A stretch of 64,000 bases of DNA, taken from Candidatus Nitricoxidireducens bremensis. GTDB lineage: Bacteria > Pseudomonadota > Gammaproteobacteria > Burkholderiales > Rhodocyclaceae. The translations under genes were made by a program, and so were the position numbers. Positions within the stretch are counted from its first letter, which is position 1; the number at the start of each line of letters is the position of its first letter. Below are positions 1-8,876 of this stretch, piece after piece. The DNA lies in contig JAOTRT010000009.1 in the NCBI GenBank assembly GCA_030247725.1, positions 82,239 through 146,238 on the forward strand, written 5' to 3'. The notes beneath the pieces are model-generated. The model had not been told where the DNA came from. It ran no database searches and saw only the letters and a list, made by a program, of their open reading frames with translations.

Positions 1-1947
1 GGTGTCGATGCCGGGGAAGTCCGCCAGCACCTTGCGGACCTCGTCCGTCAGCCAGGCCTTGTCGGGCTGGCGCCATTCCGCAACCGGCTTGAGGACGAGG
101 AAGGTGTCGGTGTCGTTGAGGCCCATGGGATCGAGGCCCAGCTCGTCGGAGCCGAGACGGGCGACGATGTCGGCGATCTCCGGCACCTTCTGCAGCAGGG
201 CGCGCTGGATGGCGAGATCGGTCTCGGCACTCTGTTCCAGGGTGATGGAAGGCAGCTTCATGACCTGGACGATGAGGTCGCCCTCGTCCATGGTGGGCAT
301 GAAGGACTTGCCGACCAGGAGGAAGGCGCCGACGGTGAGGGCCAGCAGCGCCAGGGCCGCGGCGATCACCTTGCGCGGCGCCGCCAGGGCGCGCTCCAGC
401 AGCGGCGTGTAGATTTCCATCGCCTTCTTCGGCAACCAGGGTTCGTGGTGGCCGGCCGTCGGCTTGATGAGCCACGAGGCGAGGACGGGAATGACGGTGA
501 GGGACAGCAGCAGGGAGCCGGTGAGGGCGAAGACGATGGTCAGGGCCACCGGCACGAAGAGCTTGCCCTCCAGGCCCTGCAGGGTCAGCAGCGGCAGGAA
601 GACGATGACGATGATGGCCATGCCGGCCACCACGGGCGTCGTCACTTCGCGCACGGCCCGGTAGATGCGGTGGAGCAGCGGCAGCTTGGCATGGTCGGGC
701 TGGGCCAGTTCGTTCTCCACGTTTTCCACCACAACCACCGCCGCATCCACCAGCATGCCGATGGCGATGGCCAGGCCCCCCAGGCTCATGAGGTTGGCCG
801 ACATGCCGAAGAAGCGCATCAGGATGAAGGTGACGAGGGCCGACAGGGGCAGGATGCAGGCCACCACGAGGGCGGCGCGCAGGTTGCCAAGAAAGGCCAG
901 CAGCAGCACCACGACGAGGACGGTGGCCTCGTAGAGCGCCTTGGCGACGGTGCCGACGGCCCGATCCACGAGGGCGCCGCGGTCGTAGAAGATCTTCGTC
1001 GTCACGCCTTCCGGCAAGGTCTTGGCGATCTCTTCGAGCTTGGTGCGCACGCCTTCCACCACCTGGCGCGCGTTGGCGCCGCGCAGGCCCAGCACCAGGC
1101 CTTCCACCGCCTCTTCGCGGCCGCCGTGGGTCACGGTGCCGTAGCGCGTCAGGCTGCCGATGCGCACGTGGGCCACGTCGCCGACCCGCGTGACGGCGCC
1201 GTCCTTGGCGCGCACGACGATGGCGCGCAGGTCCTCGATGGTCTTCACGCTGCCCTCGATGCGCACCAGCAGGGATTCCTCGCCTTCCGAGAGGCGGCCG
1301 GCGCCCTCGTTGCGGTTGTTGGCTTCGAGGGCCTGGCGCAGGTCGGCCAGGGTCAGGCCGCGGGCCCGCAGGGCCACCGGCTGGGGCGCCACCTCGAAGG
1401 TGCGCACAAGGCCGCCCAGGCTGTTCACGTCGGCGACGCCGGTCAGGGTGCGCAGCTGGGGACGGATCGTCCAGTCCAGCAGGGTGCGCTTCTCCTCCAG
1501 GGAAAGATCGCCCTCGATGGTGAACATCAGCATCTCGCCCAGGGGCGTGGTGATGGGTGCCAGGCCGCCGGAGACGCCGGCGGGGAAGTCCTTGAGCACG
1601 CCGGCGAGGCGCTCGGACACCTGCTGGCGCGCCCAGTAGATGTCGGTGCCGTCCTCGAAATCGAGGGTGATGTCGGCGATGGCGTACTTGGCCGTGGCGC
1701 GCAGCACGCGCTTGTGGGGGATGCCCAGCAGCTCCAGCTCGATGGGCGTGACGATGCGCGTCTCCACTTCCTCGGGCGTCATGCCCGGCGCCTTCATGAT
1801 GATCTTCACCTGGGTGGAGGAGACGTCGGGGAAGGCGTCGATGGGCAGCTCGGCGAAGGCGGCGACACCGCCGCCGATCAGCAGCAGCGTGGCGATGAGC
1901 ACCAGCAGCCGCTGGGTGAGGGAGAACTCGACGAGGCGGGCGAACAT
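1..1947 (-). CDS. czcA: Heavy-metal efflux RND permease, CzcA/CusA type (partial, C-terminus beyond window)
   Basis: Inner-membrane proton-driven pump of the heavy-metal (HME) RND class, which with a periplasmic adaptor and an outer-membrane channel exports divalent or monovalent metal ions. The first 649 codons are present and the frame is still open at the left window edge. Visible: the N-terminal membrane anchor beginning MFARLVEFSLTQR, the porter-domain segment with FPDVSSTQVKI, and a membrane helix with Asp401 and Glu408 (LVDAAVVVVEN), matching the charged proton-relay helix of CzcA. It starts 10 bp after the stop of the adaptor gene, so both are one transcript. No czcC-like outer-membrane gene precedes the adaptor; it may lie beyond the left edge. 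The metal cannot be told from sequence; Co/Zn/Cd or Cu/Ag are both possible. Confidence 0.93.
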   Translation of the reverse strand, partial: MFARLVEFSLTQRLLVLIATLLLIGGGVAAFAELPIDAFPDVSSTQVKIIMKAPGMTPEEVETRIVTPIELELLGIPHKRVLRATAKYAIADITLDFEDGTDIYWARQQVSERLAGVLKDFPAGVSGGLAPITTPLGEMLMFTIEGDLSLEEKRTLLDWTIRPQLRTLTGVADVNSLGGLVRTFEVAPQPVALRARGLTLADLRQALEANNRNEGAGRLSEGEESLLVRIEGSVKTIEDLRAIVVRAKDGAVTRVGDVAHVRIGSLTRYGTVTHGGREEAVEGLVLGLRGANARQVVEGVRTKLEEIAKTLPEGVTTKIFYDRGALVDRAVGTVAKALYEATVLVVVLLLAFLGNLRAALVVACILPLSALVTFILMRFFGMSANLMSLGGLAIAIGMLVDAAVVVVENVENELAQPDHAKLPLLHRIYRAVREVTTPVVAGMAIIVIVFLPLLTLQGLEGKLFVPVALTIVFALTGSLLLSLTVIPVLASWLIKPTAGHHEPWLPKKAMEIYTPLLERALAAPRKVIAAALALLALTVGAFLLVGKSFMPTMDEGDLIVQVMKLPSITLEQSAETDLAIQRALLQKVPEIADIVARLGSDELGLDPMGLNDTDTFLVLKPVAEWRQPDKAWLTDEVRKVLADFPGIDT

Positions 1948-1957
1948 GGCGGTGCGG

Positions 1958-3064
1958 CTACTTGCCTTCGGCGGCGCCGATGCCCAGCCAGACGGCCTTC
2001 ACGGCCGCCGTGCCCTTGACGACGATGCGCGTGGCGCCGGCCAGGACCGGGGCGCCGTCGGCCGCCGCCACCAGGGTCGAGCGTTCCGTCTCGTCGAGCA
2101 CGCGCACCGGCACCGGCCGGTAGCCGTCGGCGGTTTCGGCGAACAGCCAGGTCTGGGACAGGTGGCGGACGAGGGCGCCGTTGGGCACGCGCCAGGCGCC
2201 GCCGGCCGGCGCGGTGGCTGGCGTGATCTGGGCGTTGAAATACTGGAAGGGCCGCAGGCAGCCGTCGGCGTTGGGCAGTTCGGCCCGCAGCAGCAGGGCC
2301 TGGGTGGCCGGGTTCATCTGGGGCGCCACCAGGGTCAGGCGGCCCTCGCCCTTGCAGCCGGGCACGGCCACCGCATCGCCGGCGGCGAGGCCGGCGGCCT
2401 GGGCCGGCGAGGCCTGGATTTCCAGCCACAAGGGGGCCAGGCGTCCGAGCTTGAACAGCAGGGCGCTGGCCTCGACGCGGGCGCCGGGCTGGGCCTGGGC
2501 ATCGAGGACGACGCCGTCGAAGGGGGCGCGCACTTCCGTGGCGCCCGAAAGGCCGCGCCCGTCGCGGCCCGGTTCGGCGGCGCCGGCCAGGCGCAGGGCG
2601 GCCCGCTTCTCGGCGATGGCGGCGGCGGCCTGGCGCTCCGTGGCCTGGGTGGCCGACAGGCGCGCCTGGCTGATGATGCCGTCGGCGAACAGGGCCTCGT
2701 CGCGCTTGCGGGACTCGGTGGCCACGTCGGCCTGGGCGCCGGCGGCCACGTATTCGCGCTGGAGCTCCAGCAATTGGGGACCCTGCAGGCGGGCCAGCAT
2801 CTGGCCGCGCTTGACGGTCTCGCCGTAGGCGGCGCCGACGGCGACGACCATGCCGCCCAGCGGCGCTGCGAGGATCTCGATCCGGGCCGGCGGCACCACG
2901 GCCTGGGCCGGCAGGCGCCGGGCACCGGAACTGGCGAGGCTTTCCAGGGGGACGAGGTTGAGGGCGGCGGCCTTCGCCTGCTCCGGGGAGAGGCGGATCG
3001 CCGCTTCCTCGGCCGCGACGAGGCCCGGCAACAGGGCGAGCAGGAACAGGGAGGCGATTTTCAT
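1958..3064 (-). CDS. czcB: Periplasmic adaptor (membrane fusion protein) of RND metal efflux
   Basis: Periplasmic adaptor that bridges the RND pump and the outer-membrane channel. 368 residues. It starts with a clear signal peptide (MKIASLFLLALLPGLVAAEE). Next come a barrel/lipoyl half (about 55-95), an alpha-hairpin rich in Ala, Glu and Arg (about 95-175), the second lipoyl half (EVRAPFDGVVLDAQAQPG) and C-terminal barrel domains ending GTAAVKAVWLGIGAAEGK. No His-rich metal-binding N-terminal segment is seen, unlike some CzcB proteins. It is the first gene of the pair with czcA and lies directly behind an OmpR-type box and a -10 element. Confidence 0.9.
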   Translation of the reverse strand: MKIASLFLLALLPGLVAAEEAAIRLSPEQAKAAALNLVPLESLASSGARRLPAQAVVPPARIEILAAPLGGMVVAVGAAYGETVKRGQMLARLQGPQLLELQREYVAAGAQADVATESRKRDEALFADGIISQARLSATQATERQAAAAIAEKRAALRLAGAAEPGRDGRGLSGATEVRAPFDGVVLDAQAQPGARVEASALLFKLGRLAPLWLEIQASPAQAAGLAAGDAVAVPGCKGEGRLTLVAPQMNPATQALLLRAELPNADGCLRPFQYFNAQITPATAPAGGAWRVPNGALVRHLSQTWLFAETADGYRPVPVRVLDETERSTLVAAADGAPVLAGATRIVVKGTAAVKAVWLGIGAAEGK

Positions 3065-3070
3065 GGCTGA

Positions 3071-3102
3071 AATATAGCGGCGGCAGCTTAACGGAGGCTT
3101 AA
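3071..3102 (-). promoter_or_regulatory. Promoter with OmpR-family direct-repeat operator for czcBA
   Basis: On the + strand GCTTAA occurs at 3086-3091 and again at 3097-3102, an exact direct repeat with an 11-bp period (one helical turn). This is the usual layout of sites for OmpR/PhoB-family regulators. On the - strand a TATATT -10 element follows at 3076-3071, so the repeats occupy the -35 position, typical of metal-responsive CzcR/CusR-type activation. The cognate regulator is not adjacent. Confidence 0.6.
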
Positions 3103-3163
3103 GTTTCGGAGATGAAATGAAAAACGGTCGGCTGCGGGACCGGTGCGATGGTTCCGCGAACGG

Positions 3164-4561
3164 CTACCTGCCGGACGCGGACCGCTTCAGCACCAGGTCC
3201 TGGTACGCCGACCCCGTTGCTTCGACCTTCTTGCACTCGTCTTCCCACAGCATCTGCCGGCTGATCTGGACGGTATATCGCCCGGTGGCGAAGCGCAGGG
3301 TGATCTGGTCGCCGGAGGCCGCCACCACGCCTTCGACGGTGCCCTCTTCGGCGGGGATCTCGCAGGTGCCGGCCTTGAAGCTGCTGCGCTTCCACGTTCC
3401 CCCGAGCGTCGCAGCCGTCGTCCGTAGCGAAAGCTCCATGGGCACGTCCTGCGGGGAGAAGCGCGGTCCCCAGGTCGTGTAGTCGATGCGGACTTCGGCG
3501 GGGGTCACCTGCATCGTGCCCGTCAGCCGCAAGGCGTCCTCGCCGGCTGCCGCGATGAACGCGGCCGTTTCGCCCACCCATCGTCCCTGGAGCGACGCCG
3601 GCGAATCGCGGCGCCGCTCCAGCTGCCGTTGCGCCAGCGGTGCGAACACGCCGCTGGGAAAACGGTCCAGATAGGCCCGGAAGTCGTCTTCGTTCGTGCT
3701 GTTCTTGATGCTGTCCCAGAAAGCGAGTTCGAGGGCCGCCGAGTCCTGCCCGGAAGACACGGGCGGCGCGGCCGAGGATTGGCCACCCGCGGGCGGCTGG
3801 AAGTAGAAGTCGCCCGTCAGGCTGGAAGACTCCCATGGCGTCTGGGCATCATGGCTCTTCCGGACCACGTTCGAGCGCACGCGCTTGAAGACATCCTCGA
3901 TCTTGATGCCGGGAATATCCATGGCGGCCAGCAGTTCGCCCGTGAACAGCCCGTTGCGGCCCTCGCCGTCGGCCGCGACCCGGCCCGGCGACGTGGCATA
4001 GGCGATCAGCGTTCCCGTCGGGGCGCTGATCTGGGCGAGCCCCTGGCCGCCGCCCCGGAAGCGCCGTTCGAAGGGATTGTTGCGGCAGGCGTCGAGGATG
4101 ACCATGGACAGGCGCGCAGGCGAGAGTTTGTCGAGCAGCTGGTCCACATCGACCGCCTCGCTGCTGACGGCGCTTTCGATCCGGATTTCGGCATCGACGG
4201 GAATCAGGTAGTTCTTGCCCCGCACCTGCATGCCATGGCCCGCATAGAAGAACAGGACCTCGCTGCCGGGGACGATCTGGTCGCCGAACTCGGTCAGGGC
4301 GCGCAGCATGTCCTTCTGCTTCAGGTCGGTACGGGCGATCACCTGGAAGCCGAGGCGCTTCAGCTTCTGCGCCATGTCCCTGGCGTCGTTGGCGGGGTTG
4401 CGCAGGGCGGCGGCGCCCGGATAGGCCCCATTGCCGATCACCAGCGCCACGCGGCGGCCGGCTTCCGCATGCCCGGCGGTGGGCGTGCGCTCCTGGGATG
4501 ACGCCCCGCAGCAGTTGAACGAGAAAGCGAGCAAGAAGGCGAGCGAGGTCAGGAATCTCAT
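3164..4561 (-). CDS. Caspase-like (peptidase C14, metacaspase-type) secreted protein
   Basis: 465 residues. The N-terminus is a probable export signal (about 1-20, with a Cys-Cys pair near its end but no standard lipobox). The caspase p20-like domain covers about 36-260: VALVIGNGAY opens the first strand, the catalytic His is His109 in FFYAGHGMQ and the catalytic Cys is Cys159 in VILDACRNNPF. Both dyad residues are present, so it is probably an active cysteine endopeptidase. The C-terminal third has an alpha-helical stretch (about 275-310) and a beta-rich domain with several Trp, of unknown role. It is a single gene, 232 bp beyond the STAND gene on the same strand. Periplasmic location argues against a direct cytoplasmic partnership with that protein. 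Confidence 0.85.
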   Translation of the reverse strand: MRFLTSLAFLLAFSFNCCGASSQERTPTAGHAEAGRRVALVIGNGAYPGAAALRNPANDARDMAQKLKRLGFQVIARTDLKQKDMLRALTEFGDQIVPGSEVLFFYAGHGMQVRGKNYLIPVDAEIRIESAVSSEAVDVDQLLDKLSPARLSMVILDACRNNPFERRFRGGGQGLAQISAPTGTLIAYATSPGRVAADGEGRNGLFTGELLAAMDIPGIKIEDVFKRVRSNVVRKSHDAQTPWESSSLTGDFYFQPPAGGQSSAAPPVSSGQDSAALELAFWDSIKNSTNEDDFRAYLDRFPSGVFAPLAQRQLERRRDSPASLQGRWVGETAAFIAAAGEDALRLTGTMQVTPAEVRIDYTTWGPRFSPQDVPMELSLRTTAATLGGTWKRSSFKAGTCEIPAEEGTVEGVVAASGDQITLRFATGRYTVQISRQMLWEDECKKVEATGSAYQDLVLKRSASGR

Positions 4562-4793
4562 GGCATGCCATCTTAAAACTGGTCAGGGGTGGGGCGCGAG
4601 GCCTCGGAAGCAAAAGGGATCGAAAGCTATACCCTCCGGCGGGCAATGGCAACCGGAGGCAGGGTGTCCGCTGCTGGCAGGTCCTATTTGCGGGACATGA
4701 TCTGCATCAATGCAGCCTCGAACCAGGCGCGTGGCGTCGGAGACAGCTGCGTCCTGGGCGATGGCGACTACGGAGCTACGTCCTATTCTCGGA
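4562..4793. other. Intergenic spacer between caspase-like and STAND genes
   Basis: 232 bp without a credible gene. It holds a weak inverted repeat (ACCCTCCGG ... CCGGAGGcAGGGT, about 4630-4665). This could be a terminator stem for the STAND operon or part of the promoter region of the caspase-like gene; there is no T run. Confidence 0.3.
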
Positions 4794-7700
4794 TCACGGC
4801 AGCGCGCAGTCGATTACGCAAACGCTGACGTAGTGGGATTCCCGGGCGGAGAGCGTCTGCCGTAAGCGCTCTTCGAGCTCGACCGCATTGCGCGGCCTTC
4901 CTGCCTGCGGCAACGGCATACTCTTGCCGCCGAACCAGAATACGACGTAGATGCCGAAGCCGTCTGCGCCGGGATCGCGGGTGTAGCGCTCGATCAATTG
5001 TTCCCGTATCGCACGCCAGAGGTCGGCGTGACTATCCTTCTTGATTTCGATGGGCACATTGAAACCTGTTGCACCGCCGCAGGAGACCCGGATGTCGGCG
5101 CGTTTTTCCTCGGCGTAATAGCCCTCCTTGATCACGTCGATTCCGAGCCTGCCAAGACGTTCCTTTAAATCGGAAAGTAGGATGTCGCGGCAGTCGTTCT
5201 CTGGCTTCGGCCGTTCCGGCTTGCCCTTGGCGTCATAGCTCCAGTACTGCAGATAGTCGTTGGTGCTGCCGTCGCGGATCTTGCGGGCGAGGTCGCGCAG
5301 GTGGTCGCCGGCCAGCGCCATGAGGTCGGCGGCGTTCGCCGGTTCTCGGTTGGCGAGGGTGCGGCAGACTTCGACGACGGTCGGGGGGCGAAACTCGGCC
5401 TTGCGGCGGGCCACGCGCTGGGCCTGTACGGCATGGCGCAGCCGGTTGTGCCAGGGCGCCAGCTCGGGCCCGACAGCCAAGCGGTCCAGTTCCCGCGAGG
5501 CGGCTTCGCTCGGATTGCCGCCGAGCATGTCGATGAAGGCGCGCACCTCGTCGGCCGTCTGCATCGCCGCGCTGACCCAATGGGCACCCGACGGGTGTTC
5601 GGGCGGGCTGTCGGGTGCCAGCAGTTCGATCAGCAGCGCCAGCGAGGATTCGGGCAGATCGGCCTTAAAACCCGGGCGTCTTTCGCGGTCATGCAGGAAC
5701 GCACCCAAATGACCGCGCAGCGCCTTGCTGGCGCCGACGTGGGCGGCGAGCGCCGCCTCGTACTCGGCTGGCGCAATCAGCAGGCCGCAGGCAAGCCAGT
5801 AGACGCGCTGCGCCGCGCTCATGCTGCCTTGCGCCAGCCGGGTCGAAACGATGGCGGCGAGTGTCGGACGGTCGAGATGGCGCAGCCCCGCCTTGAGCAG
5901 CGGGTCGAGGGCATTGGCGAGCAGTTGCTTCTTGGGCCGCAGCGGAAAGCCCCGCAGCAAGTCGGGCAGGGCCACGCGCGCGATGGGGGCGAAGTCGTCG
6001 TCGTAGGCAAGCTGCCAGATACCGTGCACATGCTCATGCCCCTTGCGCAGGAGCGGCAGCGCATAGGCGACGAGCACCTCGGCGGTCAATTCCGGTCGCC
6101 CCTTTACCAAGGCCGCGAACCAGTCCGCGTCGTCTCCTGCAACCCAGGTGAGATGGAAGGCCAGCATCCTCCGTAACACCTCGTCGCCAAGCTGCAGCAC
6201 GGCTTCGGGATCGGTGGCATAAAGCTCTGCCATGCCGGCCAGGCAGGGCTGGCGGATGAAGTGCATACGACCCTTGGTCTCCAGGTCGACGATCTCGGCG
6301 ACGCTCGGCAGGTCGTTGCGGTCGAGGGCACGACGAAAGCCGGCGTAGGCGGCGGCAATCAGCTCCTCGTCGCCGTCGAGGAAATCGGCAAGTCGCTCAT
6401 GGGGCGTCTCGCCTTCGACATCGATGAATTGCCGGAGGTGAACCTGCGCCAGTTCGTGCAGGATTTGCGGGTAGGCGCTGCCGTTGCGGATTGCTTCGAG
6501 GTGTTGGAAGAAATGATTGCGCCAGTCTTTCTTTCTCTGTTCTCGATCTTTGTTCCACTCGCGCTGTCTGGCTGCATCGTCCCGCCGCCAATCGTTGACG
6601 CTACAAGAGGAAAATATTTCTAAGTCAGGCTTGAATTCGGGGTGCGATTCCACCCAAGTGCCGAGGTAATCGAGGGCGTCGAGTGTGAGCCAGTCCTCCC
6701 CTCCCTGGCGACGCAGTTGCACCGCCGCCTCTGCGAAGAAATGTCGCTTCACTTCGGCACAGGTTTCGATAAGCGCCTGTTCCAGGCACCACGAGACGAA
6801 ATCGGACGGTGGTTCCGCGCCATACAGCCGGAATGAGCTATGGACCAGGCAGGACCAGGCGTTTTCCTCGCCGACGCAGCGTTTGGCACCGTCCAGCAAT
6901 ATGGCCTTGTAGCGTTCCGGATGCGCCGCCAGCCAGGCGGCGACACGCTTTCTATGCTCGCCGTCTATATGCGGATTACCGTACTCGTTGAGCCCGGCGC
7001 CCAGCCAGTCGAACAGCCGCGCATCGTTGACCGCATTGCCATACGCTTCGAGCGCCCGCGCGAGAAGGTTCCCGGCAAAACGATTGGCTTGATGGTATCT
7101 AAGTGACTTGCGCAACGTCGGTACTTGTCGTGCCAACTGGTCGATCAGCTCCGGCAACAACCCGACAGGTGCCCTTTCCGGCAATTCGTGTCTCCAAAAT
7201 GCGTGGTACTCGCCGATGAGATCACCTTGTTTCTCCGGGTGCAGGAAATCGAACACCTCCGACGGCTGAATGTGTTGCGGGAAAAGATCAGTTAGTAGGC
7301 GACCGAGCAACTGATCGTCCTTGTCCTCGACCGTTCCTGTTTGTATATCCTTGGCAACGGCAACCAGACGTGCCGCATTGCGCGGCAGGTCGCGGAGCAG
7401 AATCCGCAGGGCCGAATGGCGGATGTGCGACGGGTAGCTGGCATCGCGGATCGTGGCATCCAGGGAGTTTTCCAGCCGGCTTGCGTCCGCGGCCAGTTCG
7501 ACGAGCGCCGGACCATGGCGAAGCGCGTCCAGCGCACAATCGAGCAGGGCCATGTCGGCTTCCGCGCGGGAAGGCGAGACGAGCAGTTCCAGAAACACGG
7601 GCACCATGTCCGGTGTCGCCAGCGCCCCGAAAGGCGCGGCTGCCCAATTCGCGAAACGGAAATTCGCATAGCGTTCGGCCTCCTCCTTGAGCGCCGCCAT

Positions 7701-8876
7701 CACATGGCGCTTGTCGTCGAGGGGGAAGCCGCGCACATCGCCGTAGAGCACTATCCCAAGCGGGTCGCGGTCGATGAGCCCGGTACGGGCGCTACGGCTA
7801 TGGACCGTTAGCCAGGCGGCGAGACCGCGTAGGTCGGGCACGATGCCGCCGTCGTTGCCGGCCATCAGTGCGATAAGGCGGCCGAGCGACAGGCCCTGGG
7901 ATTCGATCAGCGCCGCGAGGTAGCGGGCCCCCAGATATTCGGCGATGCTGCGATGGACGGGGATGCGCTGCTGCTCGCGGTCGTCCGGCCGGAACAGGCG
8001 GCTTGCCAGGGCGGCCTCCAAAGGCAGCTCGCGCGGGGTGGCCAGGTCGCTCCAAAGTGCATGCTGGTCATCCATCACTGCGTCGTCGAGGGCGAAGCCG
8101 GCGATGCCGGCAAGCAGATGCACGGCGCAGAGAAAGCCCGCCGCGTCGAGCAGTCCATCGGTCGTCGGGGCGCTGCGGCGCTTGGCGTTGCGGTGTTCGG
8201 CGTTGAGTTCGCGCAGCAGTTGCCGGCAGGCGAGGTCGTACGTGGCGGCGCGGCTGTCGGGCCACGTGTCGCCGCCCACCGCATTAGCGAGAAGCGCCAG
8301 CGTTTGCGGATTGCGCAGTAAGTCGGCCAGCCCGTGACGGTCGGCCTGTTCGACGAAACGGGCGGGGTTGGCAATGCCGAACTTACGTTCCAGCAGCAGC
8401 GCGATGTCGGCGTCGTTCAGCGGGTCGAGATGCAGGACGGTCAGTGCCCCCTGGGGCGCGATCTCCCGCAGGGCGGCGCTGTCGCTGTCGCCGTACCAGT
8501 CCGCTTCGCGACAGGAGAGACGGAAGCGCGGACGGCCGAGACGGTCGAGATGGCGTCGCACATGGTCGAGGGGCGTGCGGCCGTCGGCGCCACCCGCGCG
8601 CATTTCGTCGAGGCCGTCGATGAACAGCGTTTTGTCAGCGAGTTCCGGGCTGGGATCGAGCGTGGCGAAGCTGCGCGCCCGCACATAGCGACCGCCGCAG
8701 GCATCGGCTTCCTGCAGGAAGGATTCGGTCTTGCCGGCACCGGGATCGCCGAGCAGCACATAGGCCGGTACGGCGCGGAAGGCGGCCAACGGCCGGCTTT
8801 CGCGCGTGCCGGTTTGCTCGTCGCGCGTCGTGCCGGTGCGCGGCACCAGCAGGCCGGGATCGGCTGCCTGCTTCAA
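4794..8876 (-). CDS. Large NACHT-type STAND NTPase with C-terminal PD-(D/E)XK-like nuclease domain
   Basis: 1,360 residues, starting at a TTG that overlaps the stop of the upstream ATPase (TTGA), a sign of translational coupling. The Walker A motif GDPGAGKT is at 43-50 and Walker B LFIDGLDE at 84-91, with the DGxDE signature of NACHT proteins, followed by RLSCREADW as a sensor-like strand. From about 250 to 1,200 it is a long series of Leu/Ala-rich helices resembling HEAT/TPR-type repeats, the usual ligand-sensing part of STAND proteins. The C-terminus has Asp1261 and EIKK (Glu1277-Lys1280) followed by REQLIERY, a PD-(D/E)XK pattern. The NTPase is N-terminal and the presumed effector C-terminal, the reverse of most Avs proteins. 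A role in phage defence is inference. The fold assignments rest on motifs only. Confidence 0.75.
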   Translation of the reverse strand: MKQAADPGLLVPRTGTTRDEQTGTRESRPLAAFRAVPAYVLLGDPGAGKTESFLQEADACGGRYVRARSFATLDPSPELADKTLFIDGLDEMRAGGADGRTPLDHVRRHLDRLGRPRFRLSCREADWYGDSDSAALREIAPQGALTVLHLDPLNDADIALLLERKFGIANPARFVEQADRHGLADLLRNPQTLALLANAVGGDTWPDSRAATYDLACRQLLRELNAEHRNAKRRSAPTTDGLLDAAGFLCAVHLLAGIAGFALDDAVMDDQHALWSDLATPRELPLEAALASRLFRPDDREQQRIPVHRSIAEYLGARYLAALIESQGLSLGRLIALMAGNDGGIVPDLRGLAAWLTVHSRSARTGLIDRDPLGIVLYGDVRGFPLDDKRHVMAALKEEAERYANFRFANWAAAPFGALATPDMVPVFLELLVSPSRAEADMALLDCALDALRHGPALVELAADASRLENSLDATIRDASYPSHIRHSALRILLRDLPRNAARLVAVAKDIQTGTVEDKDDQLLGRLLTDLFPQHIQPSEVFDFLHPEKQGDLIGEYHAFWRHELPERAPVGLLPELIDQLARQVPTLRKSLRYHQANRFAGNLLARALEAYGNAVNDARLFDWLGAGLNEYGNPHIDGEHRKRVAAWLAAHPERYKAILLDGAKRCVGEENAWSCLVHSSFRLYGAEPPSDFVSWCLEQALIETCAEVKRHFFAEAAVQLRRQGGEDWLTLDALDYLGTWVESHPEFKPDLEIFSSCSVNDWRRDDAARQREWNKDREQRKKDWRNHFFQHLEAIRNGSAYPQILHELAQVHLRQFIDVEGETPHERLADFLDGDEELIAAAYAGFRRALDRNDLPSVAEIVDLETKGRMHFIRQPCLAGMAELYATDPEAVLQLGDEVLRRMLAFHLTWVAGDDADWFAALVKGRPELTAEVLVAYALPLLRKGHEHVHGIWQLAYDDDFAPIARVALPDLLRGFPLRPKKQLLANALDPLLKAGLRHLDRPTLAAIVSTRLAQGSMSAAQRVYWLACGLLIAPAEYEAALAAHVGASKALRGHLGAFLHDRERRPGFKADLPESSLALLIELLAPDSPPEHPSGAHWVSAAMQTADEVRAFIDMLGGNPSEAASRELDRLAVGPELAPWHNRLRHAVQAQRVARRKAEFRPPTVVEVCRTLANREPANAADLMALAGDHLRDLARKIRDGSTNDYLQYWSYDAKGKPERPKPENDCRDILLSDLKERLGRLGIDVIKEGYYAEEKRADIRVSCGGATGFNVPIEIKKDSHADLWRAIREQLIERYTRDPGADGFGIYVVFWFGGKSMPLPQAGRPRNAVELEERLRQTLSARESHYVSVCVIDCALP

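Noticed and set aside
445..2019. Long + strand open frame of 524 codons
   Set aside because: Antisense shadow of czcA: low-complexity Gly/His/Gln/Asp translation without domains, while the - strand frame gives a perfect RND protein.
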